Numbered from the stretch's first letter, positions 7,326 to 15,908 are shown. The stretch: DNA of 64,000 nucleotides from Archangium violaceum Cb vi76 (GCF_000733295.1 NZ_JPMI01000035.1:1-64000); one strand, 5' to 3'. Numbers and translations: made by a program. The notes: generated by a model from the sequence alone, not told the origin.

Positions 7326-9845
7326 TCAAGGCGCCGGGGTGCCCTGGAGTTGCCCCGTCTTGATGAGCAGGCGTTCGAGGTCGGCGCGAAGCGGCTCGGC
7401 GTGGCTCGCACCCGCGGAGACCGCCTCGGCGAGTGCCGAGATCGCCGCTTTGAGATCCCGTTGGCCGGTCAGGCGGGCGCCGCGGACATGCGCTGCTTCT
7501 CCGGGCCCGTCCGCGCCCCGAACGGGAATCTCCGATTGTCCCACGGAGCGGATCGCCTGCAGCAGCTCTCGCTGCTGTGACAGGGGGAAGACATTGCCGC
7601 GAGGCGTGGCGTACTCGAGGTAGAGGTTGTCGTCCGTCGAGACGAACCCCGAGGGCCGCCCCGAGTCCAGATACCGCTGGATGTACGCCTCGACGCCCTG
7701 CTCGCTGAGCAAGGCCTCGCCGGCGAGCATCATGAAATCGCCGGCCGGGATGTTGTTCGCGGCGAAGGTCCCCCGAAGCCTGTCCGACAACGCGCGAACG
7801 CGTGCGTAATCGATCACGATGGGCTCGCGCGAGGCGATGATCTGTCCTTGCCGCCCGCCATAGAAGAGCGCGACGTGCGGCAGCTCCTGGCGGACGGTCT
7901 GGAGGATGACCGCCAGGTCTCGAGGGGTCATGTGATGCAGCTGCACCCACTGCTGGAGCAACCCCTTCGGCTTCAGACGGTCCTTCACCAACGCGTAGAA
8001 CTCGCGGTTGTAGAGGTCCGCTTCGCCGGCGATCCAGATGCTGGAGACCTCGATGGTGATCAGGTCATACTGCTGCTGACTGAGCATCAGCATGTTCCGC
8101 CCGTCGGCGTAATGAACCTGAACGCGCGGCGAATCGAGGGTTCCCTTGTTCACCTCCCGGAAGTGCTCACGGGCGGCGCGCAGGATGTCCGGAGACAGCT
8201 CGGCGGCATCGATATGCTGGAAGGGTGATGCGGCGAGCACGGCGACCGAGGTGCCAGTGCCCACGCCAATGAGCAGGGCCCGCTCGAAGCTGTCCTCGAA
8301 CAGCAACGGAATCTGCGAGAACCGGACCTGCGCCACCATCTCGCCGCCGTTGTTGCCCTGGAACTTGCCGTTGCTGAGGAGCACCTTGCGCGGGGGGGCC
8401 TCGCTGTATTGCACCACGGTCGTCATTCCCGATTGAACGCTCTCGGCGGCGTACAGCAGCTTGCCCCCCTGGAAGTACTGCGAGAGGAAGTAGACGTTTT
8501 CTCCGGACGTGAGCCGCAACATGTCCCAGCCGGGAAGCGCGAACCCAACCACCATCACCGCCACCGTCGCCGCCATGAGTCTCGGACGGCCACGGAAGCA
8601 GAACAACGCGATGACGCAGCCCGCGGAGATCAGGAGGAGCAGCGTGCCCCTGCTCCCGAGGAACGGCAACACGCCGAACCCCGTCACCAATGAGCCGAGA
8701 ACGGCGCCCGCGGTGTTGAGCGCCGTCATCCCACCCACCGCATGTCCGAGGTCCCGATTGGCGGCGGCGACGCGCAAGAGCAGGGGAAAGAAGATTCCCA
8801 ACAGCAACGCCGGAGGGAGCAGGACGAGGGCGGCGGCCAGGAAACGCACCAGCTCGCGTCCGGCGAAGGTCGTCACGTGGGGGCCCACCGCCGAGAAGAC
8901 CCCTGGAATCTTGTCCCACACCGGGAGCGTCGCCAGGACGGCCACCGACACCGAGAGCTGCACGTAGCCGATGTGACTCCACTCGACCGAGCGCAGCTTC
9001 ATCCGGGAGATGATCGCCGACCCCAGCATCAGTCCGAGCAGGAACAGGGACAGCATCATGCCGAAGGCGTAGGCGCTGCTTCCGATGACCAGGCCGTTGA
9101 GCTGCGTCCAGACGACCTCGTACGCGAACACCGAGAACCCCGACCAGGCCGCCGCCGCCAGGAGCACCCGGTTCGCGATCGGTGGTTCCGAGGCCTCCTG
9201 CGCCTGAGGCGGCGCCTCGGGCCCGTCGCGCAAGAGAACGGCGAGCGCTCCCGCGAGCGCGCTGAAGGCGGCGCCGAGCCACAAGGTCTTCGACAGCCCG
9301 AGGTTCGGCAGCAGGAGATACGTCGCCGACAGCGAGCCGAGAAACGCGCCCAGGAGGTTCAAGGTGTAGAGCGTCGTCGTCGCCCGTGCCACCTCCGCCG
9401 CGCCGACGAGCTTCGAGACCGCGCGCGCCATGGCGGGAAGCGTGCCGCCCATCAGAAGGGTGGGGGGCAGTGCGAACAGCAGCGCCAGGACGAGGCGGAG
9501 CACGATCAGCCCGGTCGCGTGAGGGTCCGCGCCGCTGGCCATCCGCACGAACACGCTGGAGAGCACCCCCGTCAGCGCCGGGGTGAGGAGCGCGTACACG
9601 GCGATGCCGAGCTCGAGCACACCATAGAGGCGCAGCGGACGGGCCACCCGATCCGCGAGCGCGCCGAACAGCCGCGCACCCAAGGCGATGCCGCCCATGT
9701 AGGCGGCGAGCACCGTGGCGGACGCGAACGCCGTCACACCGAAGACGCGAGCGAACTCCCGGTGGAGCGCGACCTCATAGATGAGTCCGGCGATGCCCGA
9801 GAAGGTGTAGAGCGAGAACAACTGCAAGCGCGAGGTCGCCTTCAT
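7326..9845 (-). CDS. Fused membrane / spermidine synthase-like methyltransferase-fold protein
   Basis: An 839-residue protein: roughly the first 420 residues hold a dozen hydrophobic helices beginning with FSGIAGLIYEVALHREFARV, the signature of the MFS-fused spermidine synthase-like family. A Rossmann domain follows, with SAM/dcSAM-binding LLIGVGTGTSVAVLAA near residue 525 and IDAAELSPDI. The loop that holds the catalytic Asp in true spermidine synthases reads ITIEVSSIWIAGEADLYNRE, so aminopropyl transfer is not assured. No speD or other polyamine gene is nearby. The C-terminal 90 residues look like a TPR-poor helical tail. Substrate is unknown; a transporter-coupled methyl- or aminopropyltransferase is only a guess. 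Confidence 0.8.
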   Translation of the reverse strand: MKATSRLQLFSLYTFSGIAGLIYEVALHREFARVFGVTAFASATVLAAYMGGIALGARLFGALADRVARPLRLYGVLELGIAVYALLTPALTGVLSSVFVRMASGADPHATGLIVLRLVLALLFALPPTLLMGGTLPAMARAVSKLVGAAEVARATTTLYTLNLLGAFLGSLSATYLLLPNLGLSKTLWLGAAFSALAGALAVLLRDGPEAPPQAQEASEPPIANRVLLAAAAWSGFSVFAYEVVWTQLNGLVIGSSAYAFGMMLSLFLLGLMLGSAIISRMKLRSVEWSHIGYVQLSVSVAVLATLPVWDKIPGVFSAVGPHVTTFAGRELVRFLAAALVLLPPALLLGIFFPLLLRVAAANRDLGHAVGGMTALNTAGAVLGSLVTGFGVLPFLGSRGTLLLLISAGCVIALFCFRGRPRLMAATVAVMVVGFALPGWDMLRLTSGENVYFLSQYFQGGKLLYAAESVQSGMTTVVQYSEAPPRKVLLSNGKFQGNNGGEMVAQVRFSQIPLLFEDSFERALLIGVGTGTSVAVLAASPFQHIDAAELSPDILRAAREHFREVNKGTLDSPRVQVHYADGRNMLMLSQQQYDLITIEVSSIWIAGEADLYNREFYALVKDRLKPKGLLQQWVQLHHMTPRDLAVILQTVRQELPHVALFYGGRQGQIIASREPIVIDYARVRALSDRLRGTFAANNIPAGDFMMLAGEALLSEQGVEAYIQRYLDSGRPSGFVSTDDNLYLEYATPRGNVFPLSQQRELLQAIRSVGQSEIPVRGADGPGEAAHVRGARLTGQRDLKAAISALAEAVSAGASHAEPLRADLERLLIKTGQLQGTPAP

Positions 9846-9914
9846 GCCGCCGCGACTGTAGCGTGCGCCACGGGGCGAACCAATGCCGCATTACGGGTAC
9901 TTCCGTCGCTCTTC

Positions 9915-10583
9915 TCAGCACCCCGTGTCGAGCAGGGTGCTGCGGTAGACCGTGAGGTTCCCGGAGGGGGAAGCCACGAACGTGAGCCACGAACGGGGCG
10001 GCAGGGGCAGATCCACGCAACAGACGCGAATCGGCCGCGTGCGCGCGATGGACTCGAGGGCGTCCAGAACCTTCTCGAGCCGATCGCCACTGAAGGGGCA
10101 GTACAGGAAGAAGATCGACCCGATGGTGATGCGGCCGGTGAGCACCGCCGCATCGCCCTGGACCGGCGAGAAGCGCAACGCGCTCAGGCGCGTGGCGAGG
10201 TCACGTGAGGCGTGGACGAGCTCGGGCTGGATCTCGATGCCAATCGCCGAGGCCCCGGTCAGGAGGTGCACCAGCGCGGCGGCCCGCCCCACGCCCGAGC
10301 CCACGTCGACGAACACGTCGGACGCCTGCACCTCCGCGCACTCCACGATTCGAAGGAGCGCATCGACAGGGCAGGGGAGGTAGGGAACGCAGCCTGGCGG
10401 AAGCTCGGGGCCATCATCGGGAAACGAGTCGAGCCCCAGGACCTGGTCGAGCCAGGCATCCCGCTCGGAGGGAGGAACGCTCATCAAGGCCGTGCGGAAC
10501 ACGGCCGGGGTGGACTGCGCGTTCAAGAGCAGGGAGCGAATCCACTCGGCGCTCTCGCGGTGCGTTTCTTCCACGGGTACCAA
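9915..10583 (-). CDS. Class I SAM-dependent methyltransferase
   Basis: A 222-residue soluble protein. The SAM-binding motif I is DVFVDVGSGVGRAAALVHLL, followed by motif II with acidic residue in GIEIQPELV; the strand-4 region reads IFFLYCPFSG. That motif I and the GIEIQP form are those of DOT1-like or histone-lysine-type small methyltransferases found in many bacteria, but the substrate is not identifiable. It starts at a GTG or nearby codon and ends 70 bases from the spermidine-synthase-like gene, on the same strand, so the two may be co-transcribed. Confidence 0.75.
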   Translation of the reverse strand: MVPVEETHRESAEWIRSLLLNAQSTPAVFRTALMSVPPSERDAWLDQVLGLDSFPDDGPELPPGCVPYLPCPVDALLRIVECAEVQASDVFVDVGSGVGRAAALVHLLTGASAIGIEIQPELVHASRDLATRLSALRFSPVQGDAAVLTGRITIGSIFFLYCPFSGDRLEKVLDALESIARTRPIRVCCVDLPLPPRSWLTFVASPSGNLTVYRSTLLDTGC

Positions 10584-10601
10584 CGTACCGGACCTCTGGC
10601 G

Positions 10602-11894
10602 TCACGTCGAGCCCCGCTCTGGCACCGGGAGTGAAGTGTCAACCCCAGATGCGTGCGCCTCTGTCGGGGCAGGAGGGAGGGATTCCACCGGTGCCGCGAC
10701 GACCGCCGACGCCGCCGCGCGCTGGAGCGGCCTTCGGTTCGACAGGTGCGACGCCACGGCGATGAGTGGCACCACCCCGGCGCCCACGAAGGGAACCAGC
10801 TGCAACAGCGAGAAGGCCAGCAACAAGCCGGCGCGAACGGCGCGTGCCACGAGCCGGTGCTTCCATCGCCCGTGCGCGGCCACCGCGTTGGCGCTGGAGA
10901 GACGCAGCACGCACAACCCCGCCACCAGCCCGATGATCGGCACCGCGCCGATGAGCGCGAGCGGGAGCAGAATCCGCAGCAACGCGCGATCCGCCGCCCG
11001 CAAGAACATCCGGATGTCGTCCGGAGCGGGAAAGGCCCTGGCGCCGCACCGCGCACAGCACGCATCGGGCCCGCCCGCTTCGAGTGGCTCGGCACAGGCA
11101 CGGCAGCGGCAGCGGGCGAGCAGCGCGAAGACGTGGGCCTGCGTGTCCGCGGCCGGTGCGCGCGTGGTGCGGCCAATCATATCCAGTGCACTCGGATCGC
11201 GCGGCGCACCACAACCTGGGCAGCTCAGCGCCGCGCGATGTGTCGACGTGGCACAGGCAGGGCACGCGATACGCTCCGACTCCTCCCGCGCACGGAGGAT
11301 GCGCCAGGCCCAGGTGACCAGCCCGATGATCGGCAGCACGGCGATGGTCGCGGCCGTCGGTGCGAAGGCGCACAGCGCAATCCCACCCATGACGAAGAGC
11401 ATCTCTCCCGCATCCAGCACCAGGAGGACGCCCAGTTCATCCGCGCCCGGGATGGCTTCCAGCCCCTGGCGGATCCGCGTGCGCGCCCGCGCGAACGCGA
11501 GTGTCAGCGCGCCCATCGCGCCCACCACCAGGCCTCCGAGGATGAGCTCCGAGGTGGGACGCTCGGCCGAGGAGGCGAAAGCCCCCACCCGGTAGCCCGC
11601 GAAAACCATCCCGGACACCGTGGCTGTCGCGACGGCGGCGCGCCAGCGCCACGAGCTCGAGCGCGGCCACACCGCTTCGACGTGGTCCCACGCGAAACGC
11701 TGCACCAACGAGACGGCGAAGAGGGTTGCAATCACCACTTTCGCCAGGAACGTGGAATAGGGCGCGGCGTCCCGGCCACCCGCGCCCGCCTCGAATGAGC
11801 CGAGTGCCATGAGCAGAACGGCGACGGAGGAAGCCACCAGGGGTCGGCTCCCGAAGTACGGCACCGCGGCCAGGATCGCCAGGATACTTCCCAC
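10602..11894 (-). CDS. Membrane protein with central zinc-ribbon pairs, function unknown
   Basis: I chose GTG at 11894 because AGAGGAG lies five bases upstream; the frame extends to 11939. The product (430 residues) has six to eight hydrophobic segments split in two halves by a cytoplasmic region rich in CxxC pairs: CPAC, CPGC, then CRCRAC, CARC, which can form two zinc ribbons. Both halves contain the phrase VPIIGLV(T/A), so the membrane part may be an internal duplication. It precedes the methyltransferase gene on the same strand by only 18 bases. No characterised family is recognised. Confidence 0.65.
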   Translation of the reverse strand: MGSILAILAAVPYFGSRPLVASSVAVLLMALGSFEAGAGGRDAAPYSTFLAKVVIATLFAVSLVQRFAWDHVEAVWPRSSSWRWRAAVATATVSGMVFAGYRVGAFASSAERPTSELILGGLVVGAMGALTLAFARARTRIRQGLEAIPGADELGVLLVLDAGEMLFVMGGIALCAFAPTAATIAVLPIIGLVTWAWRILRAREESERIACPACATSTHRAALSCPGCGAPRDPSALDMIGRTTRAPAADTQAHVFALLARCRCRACAEPLEAGGPDACCARCGARAFPAPDDIRMFLRAADRALLRILLPLALIGAVPIIGLVAGLCVLRLSSANAVAAHGRWKHRLVARAVRAGLLLAFSLLQLVPFVGAGVVPLIAVASHLSNRRPLQRAAASAVVAAPVESLPPAPTEAHASGVDTSLPVPERGST

Positions 11895-12082
11895 GCCATC
11901 TCCTCTCGCTTTGCCACTGGTCGACAGCGTGGAACCCACTTTGGAGCGCCGCGCTACCCGGGGTCAACAGCAGCTGATCGATCTTCATGTGGCGTCCAGC
12001 AATGGTCATGGGGGAACAATCATGCGGGACCGGATGACGCTGGCCGCGACCCGCCAGGTCATCCACACGCAGGGAGAAAATC

Positions 12083-12841
12083 ATGCGCATTCTGTCCGTG
12101 TTGACGCTTCTGCTGCTCTCCACCCCGGCACTCGCGGAGGAAACCCGCGTGGTGGTGCGGGCCCGGGCCCGTGACGGCAAGTTCGTCGGTACCTCGATGG
12201 GGGGCGCCCAGGTGGTGCTCCGCGATGCCGAAACCGGTCAACTGCTCGCCCGGGGCGTCACCTCCGGCACCACGGGCGACACCCAGCGGCTGATGAAGCA
12301 GCCCTACTCCCGTGGCACGCAGCTCGCCGACGAGAAGAGCGCGAAGTTCGAGGCAACGCTCGCGCTCGACGAGCCCAGGCTGGTCACGGTGGAGGTGTCC
12401 GGCCCCGAAGCCCAGCGGCAGGCCCGCATCACCAGCTCCACCCAGGTCTGGGTGATTCCGGGCAAGCACCTCACTGGCGACGGCATCATCCTGGAGCTGC
12501 CGGGATTCGTGGTGGACGTGCTCGAACCCAGGGCCCACGAGTTCATCAGGCTCGAGGGCAAGCCTCGCAACGTCCCCATCCGCGCCAACCTCGTATTGAT
12601 GTGCGGCTGCCCCACCGAGCCGGGGGGGCTCTGGGACTCCAGCAAGTACGAGCTCCGGGCCGTGGTGAAGCGCGACGGCAAGCCCGTGACCAGCGTGCTC
12701 CTCTCCTACGCGGGCAAGACGAGCGCCTATGAGGGCCAGCTTTCCGTCCAGGAGAAGGGGGCCTACGAAATCATCGTCACCGCGTACGATCCGAACACCG
12801 GCAACACCGGTGTGGACCGCACCTCGTTCGTCGTCGAGTAG
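12083..12841 (+). CDS. Secreted protein of unknown function
   Basis: A 252-residue protein with a clear Sec signal peptide (MRILSVLTLLLLSTPALA, cleavage after ALA). GGGAGAAA precedes the ATG. The mature part is beta-rich and resembles two immunoglobulin-like domains: the first with GAQVVLRDAETGQLLARG, a form common to carboxypeptidase-regulatory-like modules; the second after a CGCPTEPGGLWD motif with a possible metal- or disulfide-forming CxC, ending in GAYEIIVTAYDPNTGNTG. It stands alone, convergent with the next gene. Periplasmic or surface location is likely; the role is unknown. Confidence 0.65.
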   Translation: MRILSVLTLLLLSTPALAEETRVVVRARARDGKFVGTSMGGAQVVLRDAETGQLLARGVTSGTTGDTQRLMKQPYSRGTQLADEKSAKFEATLALDEPRLVTVEVSGPEAQRQARITSSTQVWVIPGKHLTGDGIILELPGFVVDVLEPRAHEFIRLEGKPRNVPIRANLVLMCGCPTEPGGLWDSSKYELRAVVKRDGKPVTSVLLSYAGKTSAYEGQLSVQEKGAYEIIVTAYDPNTGNTGVDRTSFVVE

Positions 12842-12851
12842 CCGGAGGTCG

Positions 12852-13862
12852 TCACCCGCCTGGCGGCACGGGGATGCGGAACAATCTTCCCGTGCTGGTG
12901 CCGGCGAACAGGGCGGGAGGCTGCGTCGAGGCCGCCAGCGTGACGGCCCTGGCGCCATCGGGCAGTGGGATGCGCGGCATGCGCTCGCGTGTGAGCACGT
13001 TCATGCCGGTGAGCGCTCCGTCGTCGAGCCACCACAGGTGTTTGTCGTCCGTCCATGCGGCGGGAGATGCGCTGGGGGCCACCTCGAACTCCTGGCCACT
13101 CTCCCCATCGCAGACGGTGAGCGCGCCCGAGGAGGAGAGAGCCCAGGCGATGTAACGGCCATCCGGGGAGAACCGCGCGGGCTCCTTGGATGACAGCCGG
13201 TGCTGCTGCACCCCGGAGGCACACCGCCAGGGACCGGCCACTCCAGGGGGAGAGCGGCCGTCCCACTCCATCACGTCCCCGGCATGCACGTACCGCAAGG
13301 TGCCGGGCCGGGTTCCCGCCATGAACAGCTCGTCCCGCACTTTCTGCCAGTCCGGAACCGGCCCTCCACGGAGCGAGCCGTCGGCGTTGTACGCGCCGGA
13401 GGAGCCGCCGAACCAGCCGCTGCCGCTGGCCCAGGCGCCTCCAGTGAACTCCACCTCCGTCATCGCGATGGGTGCTCCCGAGACGCGGAAGATGACGAAG
13501 GGAGCCTCCGGGCCCAGTGGCAGGAAGACGAAGCCCGCCGTTCCGTCCGGGCTCAGCGCCAGCAGCCACAGGTCATTGCGCAAGCTGCCCCGCCAACTCC
13601 ACACCTCCGCTCCCTCCGGCAGGTGCACCACGCGGTAGTCGAAGACCGCATCGGGTAGCGCCCACCGGGTGAAGAGCAGGGTGCCGTTGGCGGAGACCCG
13701 GAGCTGCTCCAGCCGGCCGTCCTGGAGGCCTCGCGGCGCGGGCAGCTCGAGCGGCTCCACCGGTGGGGAGGCGGCTGGGGCTCCCTCCGTCGCGGCGCCA
13801 TGCCGGCAGTGGGTGAGCAGGGCCCCGGCCAACGCCAGGGCGGCAAGGGGCAGCGCTCTCAC
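12852..13862 (-). CDS. Lipoprotein with WD40/TolB-like beta-propeller
   Basis: Starts at GTG 13862 and encodes 336 residues. The N-terminus MRALPLAALALAGALLTHC is a lipoprotein signal with the lipid-modified Cys in LTHC. The rest consists of repeated beta-strand units with the themes LALSPDGT, RFSPDGRYIAWALSS and AAWTDDKHLWWLDDG, typical of WD40/PD40 propeller blades. An outer-membrane or periplasmic scaffold is likely. It is convergent with the secreted-protein gene (11 bases between stops) and 16 bases downstream of the muramidase gene on the same strand, so the two could be one transcript. Confidence 0.7.
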   Translation of the reverse strand: MRALPLAALALAGALLTHCRHGAATEGAPAASPPVEPLELPAPRGLQDGRLEQLRVSANGTLLFTRWALPDAVFDYRVVHLPEGAEVWSWRGSLRNDLWLLALSPDGTAGFVFLPLGPEAPFVIFRVSGAPIAMTEVEFTGGAWASGSGWFGGSSGAYNADGSLRGGPVPDWQKVRDELFMAGTRPGTLRYVHAGDVMEWDGRSPPGVAGPWRCASGVQQHRLSSKEPARFSPDGRYIAWALSSSGALTVCDGESGQEFEVAPSASPAAWTDDKHLWWLDDGALTGMNVLTRERMPRIPLPDGARAVTLAASTQPPALFAGTSTGRLFRIPVPPGG

Positions 13863-13878
13863 GGTCGGCTCCGGGGGT

Positions 13879-14832
13879 CTACTGGGCGTTCAGCGCCGCA
13901 TCCAGGTAGTCCCTGCGCCGCTCGAAGCGATCCTGCGGGACGCCCCAGTCGCCGGTCATCCGGGTCTCGTCGGCGAGCAGGTCGCGCAGCCCCTGGAGAT
14001 CATTGGCGACCATGAGGGGTTGAATCTCCTTGCGGGTGGCGGGCGTGTAATCGCCCCGGTAGATGAGGTCCACGGCGACGTCCTTGATGGCGGGGTCCAG
14101 GTTGTCCCAGTCGACGCTGCCGTACTTCGCGACCGTGTCGGGCTTGTTGGAGATGCGCTGCACCTCCGACTCGTAATGGTCGTACACCGTGCTGAACAGG
14201 TTCTTCTGCGCCAGGGGGGTGATCTCGATGGCCTTGACGTCCTCGCGGGCGACGAAGTCAGCGGCCTCCTGGCCGCTCAGGCCCGCGCCCTGGGCGAGGA
14301 GCTCGGCATCGGCCTGGGGCACGCCCGCGGCGGTCAGGTCGGAGATGACGGTCTCCGCCGAGCGATGCTTCATGTCGTAGCCGCGGCCGATGGTGGCTCC
14401 AGAGGCGCCTCCCGGCCAGTGGGCCTCGCGGCTGAAGTAGGCACCCCGCGTCTCGAGCCCCTCGGCATCGAACGTCAGTTGCCCCTCCGGGACGGTGAAG
14501 TCGTCGACGAAGGTCTGCGGCGTGGGGCTCAGCGGGGTGGCCTGGAGCAGCTCGGGCATCTCCGTGAAGGCCTTGGCCGCATCGAAGGGCGCCGTGGTGA
14601 GCCCCGCGTTGTTGATCGACGTGGGCGACATGAGGTTGGGCATCCCCGCGAGGTTCCTGGCGGGCTCGAACGTGCTCCGATCGAAGTTCACCGAGGGCTG
14701 CGTGGAGACGGCCTTCGCGGTGACGGCATTCGCGGTGACGGCGTCCGCTGCCGCCTTGCTGGAGGTCGAGGTCGAGGAGACGGAGTTCGAGGAAGAGCGA
14801 GAAGACGAACCGCCGACGGAATCAATGCCCAT
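13879..14832 (-). CDS. Pesticin C-terminus-like muramidase (T4 lysozyme fold)
   Basis: A 317-residue protein. Residues 1-45 are Ser/Ala-rich low complexity with a repeat AVTANAVTAKAVS; no Sec or lipoprotein signal. The catalytic domain spans about 115-317. E124 (DAEGLET), T147 and D153 (TIGRGYD) reproduce the E-x22-T-x5-D spacing of the pesticin lysozyme triad, so hydrolysis of the peptidoglycan glycan strand is likely. A C-terminal RFERRRDYL helix closes the fold. With no signal peptide, export would need a secretion machine, lysis or a phage-like particle. A strong sigma70 promoter with an operator-like dyad lies upstream. Confidence 0.75.
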   Translation of the reverse strand: MGIDSVGGSSSRSSSNSVSSTSTSSKAAADAVTANAVTAKAVSTQPSVNFDRSTFEPARNLAGMPNLMSPTSINNAGLTTAPFDAAKAFTEMPELLQATPLSPTPQTFVDDFTVPEGQLTFDAEGLETRGAYFSREAHWPGGASGATIGRGYDMKHRSAETVISDLTAAGVPQADAELLAQGAGLSGQEAADFVAREDVKAIEITPLAQKNLFSTVYDHYESEVQRISNKPDTVAKYGSVDWDNLDPAIKDVAVDLIYRGDYTPATRKEIQPLMVANDLQGLRDLLADETRMTGDWGVPQDRFERRRDYLDAALNAQ

Positions 14833-14854
14833 GGACCACCTTCTGGGGACGGGA

Positions 14855-14881
14855 GTGAGTATGGGTGGGTATCATACTCAC
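14855..14881. promoter_or_regulatory. Operator-like inverted repeat over the muramidase promoter
   Basis: A perfect dyad GTGAGTATG-N9-CATACTCAC. Its right arm overlaps the -10 box of the muramidase promoter and its centre lies near the predicted start of transcription, as expected for a repressor site. As RNA it could also form a hairpin at the 5' end of the message. Confidence 0.5.
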
Positions 14882-14899
14882 CGTGTGGGTCCATGTCGA
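14871..14899 (-). promoter_or_regulatory. Sigma70-type promoter of the muramidase gene
   Basis: Read on the minus strand: TCGACA (14899-14894), 17 bases, TATGAT (14876-14871). Each hexamer has five of six consensus bases, at optimal spacing. The start site would be near 14864, about 32 bases before the ATG at 14832. Confidence 0.6.
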
Positions 14900-14959
14900 C
14901 CGTCATCCGAGATGAAGGCCACGGTCCTGGCAGTGAGCCGAGCCCGGATTCGTCCCAGG

Positions 14960-15010
14960 TGACGCGTCCCGGTGGTGGCTGACGCGTCAATGACCGGGGC
15001 TGACGCGTCA
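14960..15010. promoter_or_regulatory. Three phased copies of the palindrome TGACGCGTCA
   Basis: TGACGCGTCC at 14960-14969, TGACGCGTCA at 14980-14989 and again at 15001-15010, spaced 20 and 21 bases, i.e. two helical turns each. A half-site TGACGC recurs at 15062. They lie 63-113 bases upstream of the sigma54 -24 element, the normal distance for an enhancer-binding-protein array. The cognate regulator is not identified. Confidence 0.6.
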
Positions 15011-15072
15011 ATCGGGTGCCGCCGCCGCGGCTTCAATGCGAGCTCCAGAGGGAGCGCGGACTGACGCCCCCC

Positions 15073-15088
15073 TGGCATATCGGTTGCT
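15073..15088 (+). promoter_or_regulatory. Sigma54 promoter (-24/-12)
   Basis: TGGCATATCGGTTGCT fits the sigma54 consensus TGGCAC-N5-TTGCW: GG and GC at the invariant positions with correct spacing, a single mismatch (T for C) in the -24 block. The start site would be near 15100, leaving a leader of about 115 bases before the ATG at 15215. Confidence 0.7.
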
Positions 15089-15214
15089 TTGAGCCACGCC
15101 AGGCGGGACGAACTCCTCGCCATGAACCCGATGTCTGGGTTCAACGAAAACGAGCATCAGCGGTCTCGAATCCCAGTCACTCCACCTGCATTCGCAAGAA
15201 GGAGCTGTGAGCAC

Positions 15215-15793
15215 ATGGCCACCATCACTTTCCTGATCGATTCCACGAAGCTTCCCAAGGGCGGGTCCTCCATCAGCGCTCCGGTCGCCGTGGGCCATCC
15301 CCCGTTCATCCTGAACGGTAGCCCGCAGAACCCGGAGTACCAGGTGCCCGTCAAGGGCGGGGAGAAGGTCCTCATCTACACGGAGGAAGCGAATCATTCC
15401 CAGACCGTGAAGATCGCGCCCTGCGGCATCATCGCGCATACGTTCAAGGGGGAGAGCCTCAACCCCAGCACCATGAAGGACCCCGCGCAGCGGCCCATCG
15501 ACGTCCCCAACTTCGACATGGACCCGGGTCCCTCGCCTGATTTCATCCAGTACCTCGCCGAGGATCCGCAGTGGGCGCAGTCCCCCGGTAACTGGCCGTA
15601 CTGGGCCAACAATCCCTATATCTCGGACGACGTCCAGGCGAGCGTCACGCGGACCTACGTCCCGTACGTGACGTTCAACGGGAGCAGCCTCGTGAGCGGT
15701 CTGTTCCAGTACGGGTTGGTGTACGCGCTGACGAGGGATGGGAAGAGCGTCGAGTACTTCTACTTCGACCCCTTCCTCAACATCAACGCGTGA
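15215..15793 (+). CDS. Small AidA/PixA-like protein under sigma54 control
   Basis: I take ATG 15215, with AAGAAGGAG 10 bases upstream; the frame is open further upstream to 15089 but that overlaps the sigma54 start region. The 192-residue product has no signal peptide and is beta-rich. Its start (MATITFLIDSTKLPK) and end (GLVYALTRDGKSVEYFYFDP) resemble the inclusion-body protein family AidA/PixA, whose members end in a similar tyrosine/aspartate block. That match is by eye and moderate. PixA is a crystalline inclusion protein of Xenorhabdus; a stress- or starvation-induced role here is inference from the sigma54 promoter. Confidence 0.6.
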   Translation: MATITFLIDSTKLPKGGSSISAPVAVGHPPFILNGSPQNPEYQVPVKGGEKVLIYTEEANHSQTVKIAPCGIIAHTFKGESLNPSTMKDPAQRPIDVPNFDMDPGPSPDFIQYLAEDPQWAQSPGNWPYWANNPYISDDVQASVTRTYVPYVTFNGSSLVSGLFQYGLVYALTRDGKSVEYFYFDPFLNINA

Positions 15794-15828
15794 AGCTGAG
15801 CGCGCGGGCTGGATGCCATTGAGCGTGT

Positions 15829-15908
15829 CCGGGGGGATCACCCCCGGGCAGCGATGGACACTCGACAGGAGCGTCAGCACGCTGGCGGATACCCGCCAGC
15901 TCGTTTTG
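15829..15908 (+). terminator. Tandem hairpins and T-tract after the AidA/PixA-like gene
   Basis: A 7-bp stem CCGGGGG/CCCCCGG (829-847 of this kilobase) is followed at 15881-15900 by an 8-bp stem GCTGGCGG with loop ATAC and then TCGTTTTG. The second one has the layout of a rho-independent terminator. Confidence 0.6.

Noticed and set aside
15089-15214. Upstream extension of the AidA/PixA-like protein
   Set aside because: The extension starts at the sigma54 -12 element, so it would not be transcribed in full; a strong ribosome site marks 15215.
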